Of a stretch of 64,000 nt of DNA, positions 20,014 to 29,002 are shown one piece after another (position 1 is the stretch's first letter; each line of letters begins with the position of its first letter). The notes beneath the pieces were generated by a model, which ran no database searches, was not told the origin of the DNA, and was given only the letters and a program-made list of their open reading frames with translations. Both the position numbers and the translations under genes were made by a program. The stretch is from NCBI RefSeq assembly GCF_947488185.1, contig NZ_CANKYM010000002.1, forward strand, positions 992,001-1,056,000, written 5' to 3'. The DNA is from an uncultured Roseobacter sp. (GTDB lineage Bacteria > Pseudomonadota > Alphaproteobacteria > Rhodobacterales > Rhodobacteraceae).

Positions 20014-20709
20014 TCAGGCTGCCTTGCGGGCCTTGCGCCGTGCTGCAACACCAAATCCACCCATCGCACCGATCAGCAGAAAGGCCGAAGCTGGCAGCGG
20101 CACAGCCGGTACGCCATCGCCTTCAACGAAAAGCTTGGATGGGTTACCGTTTGCGGCCGCATAGATCAGGTTGAACTCGCCACCCGTGAAGTTGACGGTG
20201 CCGGTTTTCGGCGTTGTGCGGATGCCCGTCGGGTTCGCAAAGCCAATGAGTTCCTCACCGTCATCATAGATGGTGAAGCCATCATCGTGGGTCACGGATG
20301 TGTCAAAGGCGTTGGCATAAACTTCGGTGAAGGAAAACAATGTGGTGGTCTGGAACGTCGGGTTGCTCAGACGCAAACCGGCAACCCCAGCGTCCAAGCC
20401 GCTGACCGTGCCGGAGTTGAGAGACTCCAGAAAGTCCGAAACGGTTTCCAGATCGATGTCCTTGGGGAAGTTATCGACGAAGAAGTCGAGCGCGCCGGTG
20501 TAAACAAACGTGTCCTTGTGCGTATCATCAGCGGCGGCAAAACGCGCGTCAAAGTTTTCGCGGTCAGCACGTGCACCATTACCGGACCCGCCGGCGTTGA
20601 AGTTCACAACCTGCACTTCAAAAGTGCCGGACAGCGTCGCAGCCTGCGCATGTGTTGCAAATGTCGTAAGGGAAAGAGCAGCCGCAGCCGCCAGAGCGAT
20701 GAGTTTCAA
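20014..20709 (-). CDS. VPLPA-CTERM sorting domain protein
   Basis: A 231-residue exported protein. The N-terminus is a signal peptide (LKLIALAAAAALSLTTFATHAQA). The C-terminus is a sorting tripartite: VPLPA, a hydrophobic helix (SAFLLIGAMGGFGVAA) and a basic end RRKARKAA, as in Rhodobacterales exosortase-processed proteins. The middle is acidic, strand-rich and without known domain. I place the start at the TTG at 20709 because GGAG lies six bases before it; the ATG at 20766 adds a stretch unlike a signal peptide. The product is likely released to the surface or matrix after processing. Confidence 0.8.
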   Translation of the reverse strand: MKLIALAAAAALSLTTFATHAQAATLSGTFEVQVVNFNAGGSGNGARADRENFDARFAAADDTHKDTFVYTGALDFFVDNFPKDIDLETVSDFLESLNSGTVSGLDAGVAGLRLSNPTFQTTTLFSFTEVYANAFDTSVTHDDGFTIYDDGEELIGFANPTGIRTTPKTGTVNFTGGEFNLIYAAANGNPSKLFVEGDGVPAVPLPASAFLLIGAMGGFGVAARRKARKAA

Positions 20710-21297
20710 ACCGTGTCTCCAACTCGTTACTGTTCGACCGTTTGAAGGGCCGATCCAAATGAACATAACCTGAGCCCTGCGAATCTATTTCGCCGAACCC
20801 AGAGATTAAAATTTGTCTACAATGGTGCGCGACGGAACGGAAGGGGAATTTTCTGTATCCCGCTGCGAATCCGTCTTTTTCGCCCTCAGCGTGCATAGTA
20901 CTCCAGCCTATGGCGCATTCTGGTCTTGCTGGGCAAGACCTTAACCATGTTGGGCACAGGCCTCCACCTGGGTTTCCTTGAATCGACCCGATGGGTGAGC
21001 TACCATTCGACCCATGGGCATGACGTCAAGTGCGCCCGATCCAGGGCGCCAGAATCCGATCAACCAATCTGACGGAAAAGTCATCAGGCATGTCCACGGT
21101 CTCCAGAGATGTGTCGCAAGCGGATTGCCGCGCAGGCAGATATTTGGGCGGTTGGTTTGTGATTTCTCCTTTGCTCCCCGCTTCCCGCAATACTAGAAGC
21201 AGGGTGGGATAAAAGAAGCAGTAATCCCTATCCAAAAAACCCAAACTCTGGATGTCACAGATGTGCCGTCAGAGCATTTTCGATCAGGAGAAACGTT
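20710..21297. other. Intergenic region before the beta-lactamase
   Basis: Nearly 590 bases with no convincing gene; short open frames at 21014-21244 on both strands look random. It carries a perfect short hairpin at 20922-20940 and must hold the divergent promoters. The base composition is more AT-rich than surrounding genes. Confidence 0.6.
20922..20940. repeat. Perfect 8-bp hairpin with 3-base loop
   Basis: GGTCTTGC at 20922-20929 pairs with GCAAGACC at 20933-20940. No clear T run follows on either strand, though TTAACC follows on plus. Possible weak terminator or regulatory dyad. Confidence 0.5.
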
Positions 21298-22098
21298 ATG
21301 ATGTCGATGTTGAGAACCGCTGCGTTTTGTAGTATTTTCGCGGCGGGTGCCTATGCGCAACCCTATGATATTTCTGATTATGTTTCAGAAATTGGCGTGG
21401 AGAATGCGACCACGGCCGTAGTGGTGAAGCGCCTGTCGGACGGACATAAGTGGAGCAGTAACTTTGCCCGGGCCGAGGAACGCTTTCAGCCCGCGTCGAC
21501 ATCGAAAATTCCCCATACGCTGATCGCGCTGGAAAGCGGTTTTGCCACGCCTGAGACCACCTTTGACTGGGATGGCAAGGAACGATTTATCGACAGCTGG
21601 AATCAGGACCAGTCGCTGACATCCGCCTATCAGCGATCAGCGGTCTGGGTCTACCAGCACATCACGACCAGCATCGGTGGCGACAAGATGGCAGACTGGT
21701 TGCAGGCCCTGGACTACGGCAATGCGGAGATCGGCGATGAAAGCGCGCTCGACAATTACTGGCTGCGCGGCCCGCTTGCGATCAGCGCCGAGGAGCAGGT
21801 CGACTTTCTGACCAAACTGGCACAGGAAGACCTGCAGCTCGCGCCCGCGACCTATGTGGACGCGCGCAAGATCATGATGGAGGCGGAAGCCGGTGGCGCG
21901 CGACTCTATGCGAAAACCGGTTATAACCTGCGCAGCGGGAAGGAGGATCTGGGATGGTATGTCGGCTGGGTCGAGACGGCGGATGAAACCTATGTCTTTG
22001 CGGTCAACATGGATCTGGGTGGCTTTGACGAGGCACCGCAGCGCAAGCTGCTGGCCCGGCACGTGCTTGCGCGGCTCGATATCTTTCCCGCGCCGTAA
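21298..22098 (+). CDS. Class D (OXA-type) beta-lactamase
   Basis: A 266-residue periplasmic serine beta-lactamase with a signal peptide (about residues 1-20, ending AYA). All class D landmarks are seen: active-site STSK at 67-70 with the lysine that is normally carboxylated, SAV at 114-116, YGN at 140-142, a Trp near 155 and KTG at 206-208. It should hydrolyse penicillins; whether it acts on carbapenems cannot be told. An AGGAG seven bases upstream fixes the start. It stands alone, with no transposon, integron or resistance partner nearby, so it is probably a resident chromosomal gene. Confidence 0.93.
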   Translation: MMSMLRTAAFCSIFAAGAYAQPYDISDYVSEIGVENATTAVVVKRLSDGHKWSSNFARAEERFQPASTSKIPHTLIALESGFATPETTFDWDGKERFIDSWNQDQSLTSAYQRSAVWVYQHITTSIGGDKMADWLQALDYGNAEIGDESALDNYWLRGPLAISAEEQVDFLTKLAQEDLQLAPATYVDARKIMMEAEAGGARLYAKTGYNLRSGKEDLGWYVGWVETADETYVFAVNMDLGGFDEAPQRKLLARHVLARLDIFPAP

Positions 22099-22114
22099 CC
22101 GGGTCTAACGCCCA

Positions 22115-23455
22115 TCAACGCCCCATCAAATCGTCGTCGAAGGGGTAGGTGGTCAGGTTCTCGAAACCGTCTTCGGTGATGAGAACCTGATCCTCCAGCT
22201 TGATCGAGAAGTCACCGCCCTCCGGGCTGACCAGCGCCTCCACGCAAAGGCACATGCCCGGCTCCAGCGGATAGTCGTAGGCGCCGTCCACTGCCTGGTC
22301 GGGATAGGCCACCAACGGCCACTCATCGCACAGACCCACGCCATGCATCAGGCAGCCGTATTTCTGTTTCTGGAACGGTGCATCCAGCACATGGGTACCT
22401 GCCGACAACTCCGGGATCATCACGCCGGGTTTCAGCATCTGCATGTTGGTCATGATGTGCTCGACCCCGTGCTGCATGGCATAGATCATGTCGGGGCGCG
22501 GTTTTTCATCGCCGATCCACCAGCTGCGCGAGACGTCCGTGCAGATGCCATAGGCCCCCACCAGATCGGTGTCGAAGGAGATGATCTCGTTTCGCTGGCA
22601 GACGCGCGGACCGCATTCCTGGAACCACGGGTTGGTGCGCGGTCCCGACGACAGCAGGCGGGTTTCGATCCACTCGCCGCCGCGACGGACGTTTTCGGCA
22701 TGCAAAATGGCCCAGATGTCATCTTCGCAGGTCACGCCGTCGCCCACATGGGTGCGGGCAAAATCCTCCATCACCCGCATCGCGGCATCGCAGGCGTGGG
22801 AAGAACAGCGCATCGCCTTGATTTCGTCTGGGCCCTTCACCGCGCGGGATTTTTCGGTCACCTCTTCACCGTCCATGATGGTGAACCCCTGTGCCTCCAG
22901 CGCGCGCAGCCCGTGCAGCATGATCTTATCCGCGGCCAGTTGCCTTAGCCCGGGCGCGTGCTCGGCCAGCAGCACCCGCACTTCATTGGCAAATGCGTCG
23001 GCGGCCACGTCCACCTTGTCGCCGCGATCGAAATAAAAGAGATCCGCGCCGGAGCGCTGTTCGCGGACAAGAGGATTGAATTTACTCAGGAAAGGCGCGT
23101 TCTTGTAGTCCCACATGACCATATAGCCATCGGCGCAGAGCAACACGGCGCGAAAGGGATTGTGGGTGTTCCAAAGCTGCATATTGGTGCTGTCTGTCGC
23201 ATAGCGGATGTTGAGCGGGTCGATCATCAGCAACCCGGCATAACCACGGTCAACGATATGCTGCGTCAGCCGTGCGTGCCGATAGGCGCGCATCGCGGCG
23301 AGGTTAGGCAATTCCAGCCCCGCATTCGCCCATTCGGCAAAGGCCAGCTGTGTTGGGCCGATCTCCACCCGGTCCATGTCATTTGGGGAGCCATCGCCCA
23401 GCGTGGCGCCCCGGTTCGGGTCGATCTTGCGCGTATCGCGGTAATGTTGGTTCAT
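22115..23455 (-). CDS. dddP: DMSP lyase DddP (M24 metallopeptidase family)
   Basis: A 446-residue protein, the length and start (MNQHYRDTRKIDP) of roseobacter DddP. It is an M24-fold enzyme that cleaves dimethylsulfoniopropionate to dimethyl sulfide and acrylate. The metal-binding residues described for DddP are all in place: Asp295 and Asp297 (SFDTD), Asp307 (CTDVSRSW), His371 (GCLMHGVG), Glu406 and Glu421. The conserved SGPRTNPWFQECG lies at about 270-282. The ATG at 23455 is preferred over an in-frame ATG at 23482. No acrylate catabolism genes adjoin it. Confidence 0.94.
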   Translation of the reverse strand: MNQHYRDTRKIDPNRGATLGDGSPNDMDRVEIGPTQLAFAEWANAGLELPNLAAMRAYRHARLTQHIVDRGYAGLLMIDPLNIRYATDSTNMQLWNTHNPFRAVLLCADGYMVMWDYKNAPFLSKFNPLVREQRSGADLFYFDRGDKVDVAADAFANEVRVLLAEHAPGLRQLAADKIMLHGLRALEAQGFTIMDGEEVTEKSRAVKGPDEIKAMRCSSHACDAAMRVMEDFARTHVGDGVTCEDDIWAILHAENVRRGGEWIETRLLSSGPRTNPWFQECGPRVCQRNEIISFDTDLVGAYGICTDVSRSWWIGDEKPRPDMIYAMQHGVEHIMTNMQMLKPGVMIPELSAGTHVLDAPFQKQKYGCLMHGVGLCDEWPLVAYPDQAVDGAYDYPLEPGMCLCVEALVSPEGGDFSIKLEDQVLITEDGFENLTTYPFDDDLMGR

Positions 23456-23583
23456 CGCGGACCTCGCGGTATCTGTTTCCACTCAAGCTTGGGCGCAATT
23501 TCCGTTGCAGGTTTGCTCGAATGCGACACACCTCATGGTCGTTTTTTGATGACATCATGGCTGTCTCTGACTAAGGCGCTGTT

Positions 23584-24321
23584 ATGGTGGAGATTTTGCA
23601 GAAAAAACTGCCGCAGGAGATGCTGGAAGAGCGCGCCTTGCCGGGTGTGCAGCCGCTTGGTGGTGCCGATTGGCTGCGTCTGGACGAGGCGTATGCCGCC
23701 CAGATGGCGCATCGTCGGTCGCTGCTCGCGACGCAGCGCGCGGATGTCTATTGGCAGGACGCTGGCGCGCATATCGCTGCGCGGGAGGTGTTGAGTGAGG
23801 CTCTCAAGCTGCTGCCGGGTTTGGGTTTCGAGGTTTCAGACACAGAGTGCCGCTGCCCGGACGGGCAGGTCGTCCCATTCGATGACGATGCGCCACTGGT
23901 CGCGTTGGGCCAGCTGGTGCAGGAGGACATTTGCATTCTGCAAAAGCGCGGTGACGAACACGTACTAACCGCCGCCTGCCTGTGTTTTCCCGCCAGCTGG
24001 CGGCTGAGCGAGAAGGTCGGGCGCCCGTTGATCGGCATCCACGACACGGTGCCGGAATATGACGCAGGCATCGCCCGCCGGGTACAACGCCTGTTTGACG
24101 GGGTACAGGTGGGCCGCCCGATGTGGCGCTACAATCGCCTGTGGTATGATGATCCGGACCTGTTTCAGCCCCGCTCGGCCCTGTCGCCCCGCCGGATTGC
24201 ACCGGGCGAGGTGGAGGCCGCCTACCAACGGGCGGAACGTCAGTGCATCGTACGCATGCCCGAGAGCGGCGCGGTGGTCTTTTCCATTCACAGCTATGTG
24301 GTCAAAGCCACGCAAGGGTGA
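23584..24321 (+). CDS. DUF3445 protein, haem-dependent oxidative N-demethylase alpha-like
   Basis: A 245-residue protein with the DUF3445 pattern: an N-terminal LPGVQPLGGADWLRLDEAYAAQM, the central LVQEDICILQK and CLCFPASWRLSEKVGRPLIGIHDTVPEYD block, and the late WRYNRLWYDDPDLFQPR and RMPESGAVVFSIHSYVV. The family includes the haem-binding subunit of oxidative N-demethylases that act on methylated amines. No reductase or other subunits are next to it, so substrate and partners are unknown. It is divergent from dddP with a shared 128-base promoter region. Confidence 0.8.
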   Translation: MVEILQKKLPQEMLEERALPGVQPLGGADWLRLDEAYAAQMAHRRSLLATQRADVYWQDAGAHIAAREVLSEALKLLPGLGFEVSDTECRCPDGQVVPFDDDAPLVALGQLVQEDICILQKRGDEHVLTAACLCFPASWRLSEKVGRPLIGIHDTVPEYDAGIARRVQRLFDGVQVGRPMWRYNRLWYDDPDLFQPRSALSPRRIAPGEVEAAYQRAERQCIVRMPESGAVVFSIHSYVVKATQG

Positions 24322-24354
24322 TCCGGGCGTCGTGATCGAACGCCCGGACCGCTG

Positions 24355-24810
24355 TCAGGGGCGCGACCAGTGATCATTCAGAATGACCTGCGGCATGCCA
24401 TCGGATGTTTTCTGCGGGCTGCGCCCCCGTGCATCGAGGCTGCAGTTGATCTGGCGACGCAGGCAGGAAAACTGCTCTGACCGCACCACATCCACGGGCT
24501 GGTCAAATCGGATGGTCATGCGCCAGAACCCCTGCGCGCGCTGGTTTGCCGCCTTCACGACGCCCTGAAAGCGGCGCCCGAGATAACGGCCGGTGACGCG
24601 CTGCCCAACTTGCCAGACGGTCTTGGGCGCATCGTCGGCCAGCGCGCAGAGCGTGTTCCAGTCACGGATGCCCCATTGATGTGCGACGGTTTCGAGCGCC
24701 ATCGAATGCGACATGGGCTGACCGGCCTCGATCAGCCGGGCCCGCAGCCGCCGGGCCTGGGCCTTCAACGCGTCGCGGGAAGGAAGAGGTGTATCCACTT
24801 TCATCTCCAT
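24355..24810 (-). CDS. Glyoxalase superfamily-associated protein
   Basis: A 151-residue protein. Its N-terminal part, with LKAQARRLRARLIEAGQPMSHSMALETVAHQWGIRDWNTLCA, matches a conserved module called glyoxalase-related in Alphaproteobacteria, often found at the end of glyoxalase-fold proteins. The C-terminal half has beta-rich VGQRVTGRYLGRRFQGVV and no catalytic motif that I can name. There is no glyoxalase domain in this gene itself. Cytoplasmic by appearance; function unknown. Confidence 0.65.
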   Translation of the reverse strand: MEMKVDTPLPSRDALKAQARRLRARLIEAGQPMSHSMALETVAHQWGIRDWNTLCALADDAPKTVWQVGQRVTGRYLGRRFQGVVKAANQRAQGFWRMTIRFDQPVDVVRSEQFSCLRRQINCSLDARGRSPQKTSDGMPQVILNDHWSRP

Positions 24811-24993
24811 TCAGGTCGCAGGAGAGGGCGGGTGTTCGCATTGCCGGCACCGATGCGCGACCCATGGGATCAGAAATCGGAAGGTCCATCGTGGTTTCAC
24901 CAGAATGCGAACGGCAGGCACCACGCGCCTGCGCCGCCTCTACGCCGGTGCGCGGTCAATGGCAAGACCATTCCGCCTGTCGACCCGCTGGCC

Positions 24994-25917
24994 TCAACTC
25001 AACAGCGCGAGATCCGTCGTCGTTGTCCGGCGCCGTGTTGGCAGCGGGAAGGCAGGCTTGCCCGCCAGCGTCAGGCCTGCGTCCTTGTAGAACTTCGCAT
25101 TGTCGAACCACCAGCGGTGCGAGTTCAGTACCGTCCGCTGTGGCCCGTCCACATCCTTGAGGTATTGCTCGTGGCTGTAAAGATCGACGTGGTTTTTGTG
25201 GATGCCGGGGGGCATGCCACTGCGACCCGCCCGTTTGCGGAACCCGTTGGCGGGGACAGCAGCATTCAGAACATCGTCCAACTGGCTGTAATAATTGGTG
25301 AACCGCTTGGACCTATGCGCAAGCAAAAGCGCGCCCCAGGCGCCTTTCCCGAACCACCGACGATCCGCGTCACCCGAGACAAACATCGTCTCGTTCAGCT
25401 TCCATGCCCCCGATCCGGGGCCTGCGTCATCGTCGAATTCAGAGAGCGCGCGCAGCACCAGATAGGCCCCCATGGAATGCGCGATCAGATTGACCTTGGG
25501 GCGCGGGGACAGCGCCAGCAGGGGCAGGATGCCATCGCGGACGAGGTGTTCCGCTGTCAGCTTGGCGTGGCGTTTGTCGCTGTCATAGGCCGTGACCGTG
25601 CCCGCACTGGGCCAGTCGTAAGCGATCAGGGCACCGCGGTAGCCTTCCCCCCGCAACCCGGCCCGTATCTTGTTCATGCGGCCAAGGTTGTCGATCTGGT
25701 TGGTGTTGAACCCATGCACGTAGATCGTAATCTCGTTGGTCGTGGCTTCTGCCTTGACTTGGGCCAGCCAGTCGTCCTTGCTGATGATTCCGCCCTGCCA
25801 TTTCCCGCTCGCGTCCGGACCGCTGGTCAACTGGACATAGCGGGTCACATCGGCGGGATTATTGGTGAAGCGTTTTTTCGAGGCATTATAGGTACGGCGC
25901 GAAAAGAACAGGGTCAT
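24994..25917 (-). CDS. Alpha/beta hydrolase, DUF900-like
   Basis: A 307-residue protein with an alpha/beta hydrolase core: IYVHGFNTN near residue 75, ALIAYDWPSAG, and the nucleophile LIAHSMGAYL (Ser near residue 170). This VHGFN-YDWPS-HSMG arrangement is typical of the DUF900 group. Substrate unknown; no signal peptide seen. The start at 25917 has GGAG nine bases upstream; an in-frame TTG six codons earlier is less likely. Confidence 0.75.
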   Translation of the reverse strand: MTLFFSRRTYNASKKRFTNNPADVTRYVQLTSGPDASGKWQGGIISKDDWLAQVKAEATTNEITIYVHGFNTNQIDNLGRMNKIRAGLRGEGYRGALIAYDWPSAGTVTAYDSDKRHAKLTAEHLVRDGILPLLALSPRPKVNLIAHSMGAYLVLRALSEFDDDAGPGSGAWKLNETMFVSGDADRRWFGKGAWGALLLAHRSKRFTNYYSQLDDVLNAAVPANGFRKRAGRSGMPPGIHKNHVDLYSHEQYLKDVDGPQRTVLNSHRWWFDNAKFYKDAGLTLAGKPAFPLPTRRRTTTTDLALLS

Positions 25918-26017
25918 GCGAAAAATCTCCGTCAAAAATACGTGTCATCAAATGCGATGATGATGCACCAGAAACGGGAAATTACAAAACGCAGATTTTT
26001 CCGAGGCGTGGCTATTG

Positions 26018-26845
26018 TCAGTGCAGAACGTCGGCCGCGCTGTGGAGCGCATGGCCGATTTCCGGCTGTCCGATGATGCCGCAGACCAGTAACGCAAAGG
26101 CCGTAAGGCGGAGGGCCGCTTCGGATCCGATCCGTTGCGTCAACGCTGCCGTAAGCCTTGTGGTGATCTTCGAGCGCCGCAGCGCACTGACCCATGTGGT
26201 CACGCTGACAGAATTGTCCGGAGATGGCGCGGCCTGCCGCATGGCGGGTCGGTGCGGCGAGAGTGCTGCGCGTATAATCCGGGTGTCCTGACGTTGCCGG
26301 CTGATTGGGCCGGCCACGGGGCGTCGCGGCACCACCTGCGTGCCCGGTTTGCATAGCGCGGGCATCGCAACAGCGGTCTCAACGCAACGCGCGGGTCGCT
26401 GCGTCCGTGCGGGTTGCCGCAACCGGGGCCGTCGAACCGTGACCGGGCCGGGGGCGGCTGCGGGAGCGAAAAACCGGAAGAAATCGTTGGTCGCCATCAG
26501 CGCATCGCGCGAGAGCCAGCAGATCCCGTCGCAGGGATGACTATGGGCCAACAGGTAGAGCAGGGCGGCCAGATGCGTGTCACACTCAGCTTTCGCGCCA
26601 TCGGTCGCACCCGAGAGCCGCAGCATGATCCTGCAGGCCGCACCCCCGTCTTCCATCAGAATGCCCACATCGACAATTTCAGTCTGCACGAGAACCTCGC
26701 GGTCTCCCACGGGTTGCGTGACGCAAATGACCGCCCCCATCGCCTTGAAAAACCCCGAAACCAGTCTGGCGATCTCGTCGAGGTCCGCCGTGGTTCCGCT
26801 ACTCAATACCAGCCCAGATTGATACCCTCTGTCAGTCTCTGACAT
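26018..26845 (-). CDS. Unknown protein with C-terminal membrane segment
   Basis: A 275-residue protein in three parts. Residues 1-130 look like a folded alpha/beta domain (LDEIARLVSGFFKAMGAVICVTQP, VDVGILMEDGGAACRIMLRL). Residues 135-230 are rich in Pro, Arg and Ala and probably disordered. Residues about 240-262 (AALRLTAFALLVCGIIG) are a single hydrophobic helix near the end, as in tail-anchored proteins. An AGGAG eight bases upstream supports the ATG at 26845. I do not recognise a family, and the neighbours give no clue. Confidence 0.6.
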   Translation of the reverse strand: MSETDRGYQSGLVLSSGTTADLDEIARLVSGFFKAMGAVICVTQPVGDREVLVQTEIVDVGILMEDGGAACRIMLRLSGATDGAKAECDTHLAALLYLLAHSHPCDGICWLSRDALMATNDFFRFFAPAAAPGPVTVRRPRLRQPARTQRPARCVETAVAMPALCKPGTQVVPRRPVAGPISRQRQDTRIIRAALSPHRPAMRQAAPSPDNSVSVTTWVSALRRSKITTRLTAALTQRIGSEAALRLTAFALLVCGIIGQPEIGHALHSAADVLH

Positions 26846-26983
26846 GGTGCCGCTCCTGTCTGAATTCAACTTATAGTTTCATCTGCAAATGCGATGATCC
26901 TTGGGAGATTCGGTGCAGGGAGCGGGGTATTCCCGTTTTGAGGGAAATTTTAGGAAAGTTTTAGATTTCAGTAGGTTACCGAA

Positions 26984-27013
26984 AAAGAAAGGGCGCCCCC
27001 GATCGGAGCGCCC
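26984..27013 (-). terminator. Intrinsic terminator of glnA
   Basis: On the minus strand a GGGCGC/GCGCCC stem (within 26991-27013) is followed by TTTCTTTTTC. It lies about 40 bases beyond the glnA stop. Confidence 0.8.
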
Positions 27014-27049
27014 CAGTTTTGACATGATGTGACGGCTTTTTGGGCCGGA

Positions 27050-28453
27050 TCAGCAGCTGTAGTAGAGTGCGAACTCGACCGGGTGCGGCGTGTGTTCGTA
27101 CTGCTCGATCTCTTCCATCTTCAGGTCAATGTAGCCTTCGATCTGATCCTTGGTGAAGACGTCACCCTTGAGCAGGAAGTCCATATCGGCCTGCAGCTCT
27201 TCCATGGCTTCGCGCAGCGAACCGCAAACGGTCGGGATGCCGGCCAGCTCTTCCGCGGGCAGATCATAGAGGTTCTTGTCCATCGCCTCACCGGGATCGA
27301 TCTTGCTGGTGATGCCGTCAAGACCGGCCATCAGCAGTGCTGCAAAGCACAGGTAGGGGTTCGCCGACGGATCGGGGAAGCGGGCCTCGACACGCTTGGC
27401 CTTGGGGCTTTCGGTCCATGGGATCCGTACACAGCCCGAGCGGTTGCGCGCGGAATAGGCACGCAGCACGGGGGCTTCAAAGCCCGGGATCAGGCGTTTG
27501 TAGCTGTTGGTGCCGGGGTTGGTGAAGGCGTTCAGCGCCTTGGCATGCTTCAGGATGCCACCGATGAAATACAGCGCTTCCTGAGACAGATCAGCGTATT
27601 TGTCACCTGCAAACACGGGCTTGCCGTCCTTCCAGATCGACATGTTCACGTGCATGCCGGTGCCGTTGTCGCCCGCGATCGGCTTCGGCATGAAGGTTGC
27701 CGATTTGCCGTAGGCGTGTGCCACGTTGTGGATCACGTATTTGTATTTCTGCAGCTCGTCGGCCTGTTTGGTCAGGCTGTCAAAGATCAGACCCAGCTCG
27801 TGCTGGCAGGAGGCCACTTCGTGGTGGTGCTTGTCCACCTTCATGCCCAGACGCTTCATGGTGGACAGCATCTCGGAGCGCAGGTCCTGGCTTTCATCCA
27901 CCGGGTTGACCGGGAAGTAGCCGCCCTTGACGCCCGGGCGGTGGCCCATGTTGCCCATCTCGTAATCGGTGTCTGTGTTCCACGCACCGTCGGAGGCATC
28001 GACCTCGTAGGAGACTTTGTTCATCGAAGTGGAATATTTCACGTTGTCGAAGAGGAAGAATTCCGCCTCGGGACCCATGTAGGCCACGTCACCCACGCCG
28101 GTGGATTTCAGGTATTCTTCGGCTTTCTGCGCCGTGCCGCGCGGGTCGCGCTCATAAGCTTCGCCGGTGTCGGGTTCCACGACGGAGCAGTGCAGACAAA
28201 CGGTTTTTTCCGCGTAGAAAGGATCGACATAGGCGCTGTCTGTGTCGGGCATCAGCTTCATGTCGGAGGCTTCAATGGATTTCCAACCTTCGATGGAGGA
28301 TCCGTCGAACATGAACCCTTCTTCAAGGAAGTCTTCATCAACCTGATCGGCCATCACGGTCACGTGCTGCAGTTTCCCGCGCGGATCGGTGAAGCGGATG
28401 TCGACATATTCGACGTCCTCATCCTTGATCATCTTCAGTAATTCTTTGCTCAT
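27050..28453 (-). CDS. glnA: Glutamine synthetase, type I
   Basis: A 467-residue enzyme beginning [27 protein letters not shown], joining ammonia and glutamate to glutamine. The metal and substrate motifs are present: [10 protein letters not shown] near residue 50, EAEFFLFD near 130, the NGTGMHVN loop near 265 and the adenylylation tyrosine in [10 protein letters not shown] near residue 397, so activity is probably controlled by GlnE. It follows glnB by 43 bases in the same direction, the classic glnBA operon. The frame extends upstream into glnB's region but 28453 is the family start. Confidence 0.97.
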   Translation of the reverse strand: MSKELLKMIKDEDVEYVDIRFTDPRGKLQHVTVMADQVDEDFLEEGFMFDGSSIEGWKSIEASDMKLMPDTDSAYVDPFYAEKTVCLHCSVVEPDTGEAYERDPRGTAQKAEEYLKSTGVGDVAYMGPEAEFFLFDNVKYSTSMNKVSYEVDASDGAWNTDTDYEMGNMGHRPGVKGGYFPVNPVDESQDLRSEMLSTMKRLGMKVDKHHHEVASCQHELGLIFDSLTKQADELQKYKYVIHNVAHAYGKSATFMPKPIAGDNGTGMHVNMSIWKDGKPVFAGDKYADLSQEALYFIGGILKHAKALNAFTNPGTNSYKRLIPGFEAPVLRAYSARNRSGCVRIPWTESPKAKRVEARFPDPSANPYLCFAALLMAGLDGITSKIDPGEAMDKNLYDLPAEELAGIPTVCGSLREAMEELQADMDFLLKGDVFTKDQIEGYIDLKMEEIEQYEHTPHPVEFALYYSC

Positions 28454-28496
28454 TCTCGTATATCCCTCTTGGTTGGAATGATAATCTTTGGGCCGG

Positions 28497-28871
<375 letters not shown>

Positions 28872-28938
28872 TCATTTCGGGCTGGAGCGGTCCATGGATT
28901 GCCGTAAACTGCTTTCTGTCCGAAGTGCATTTGGCAAA

Positions 28939-28968
28939 TGTGCGCTTATTTTTGCGGCGTGTCGCACA
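28939..28968. promoter_or_regulatory. Short dyad in the glnB promoter region
   Basis: TGTGCG at 28939-28944 and CGCACA at 28963-28968 form a six-base inverted repeat with an 18-base gap between glnB and the divergent NAD(P)HX repair gene. The position would suit a nitrogen regulator such as NtrC, but the sequence does not closely match a consensus that I know. Confidence 0.25.
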
Positions 28969-29002
28969 AAAAATGAGCGAAAATGAATCGCGAGGGTCAA
29001 AA

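Noticed and set aside
24610..26076. A 488-codon plus-strand open frame across the hydrolase gene
   Set aside because: The minus-strand hydrolase has clear motifs (VHGFN, HSMG) and a ribosome site; this frame has none.
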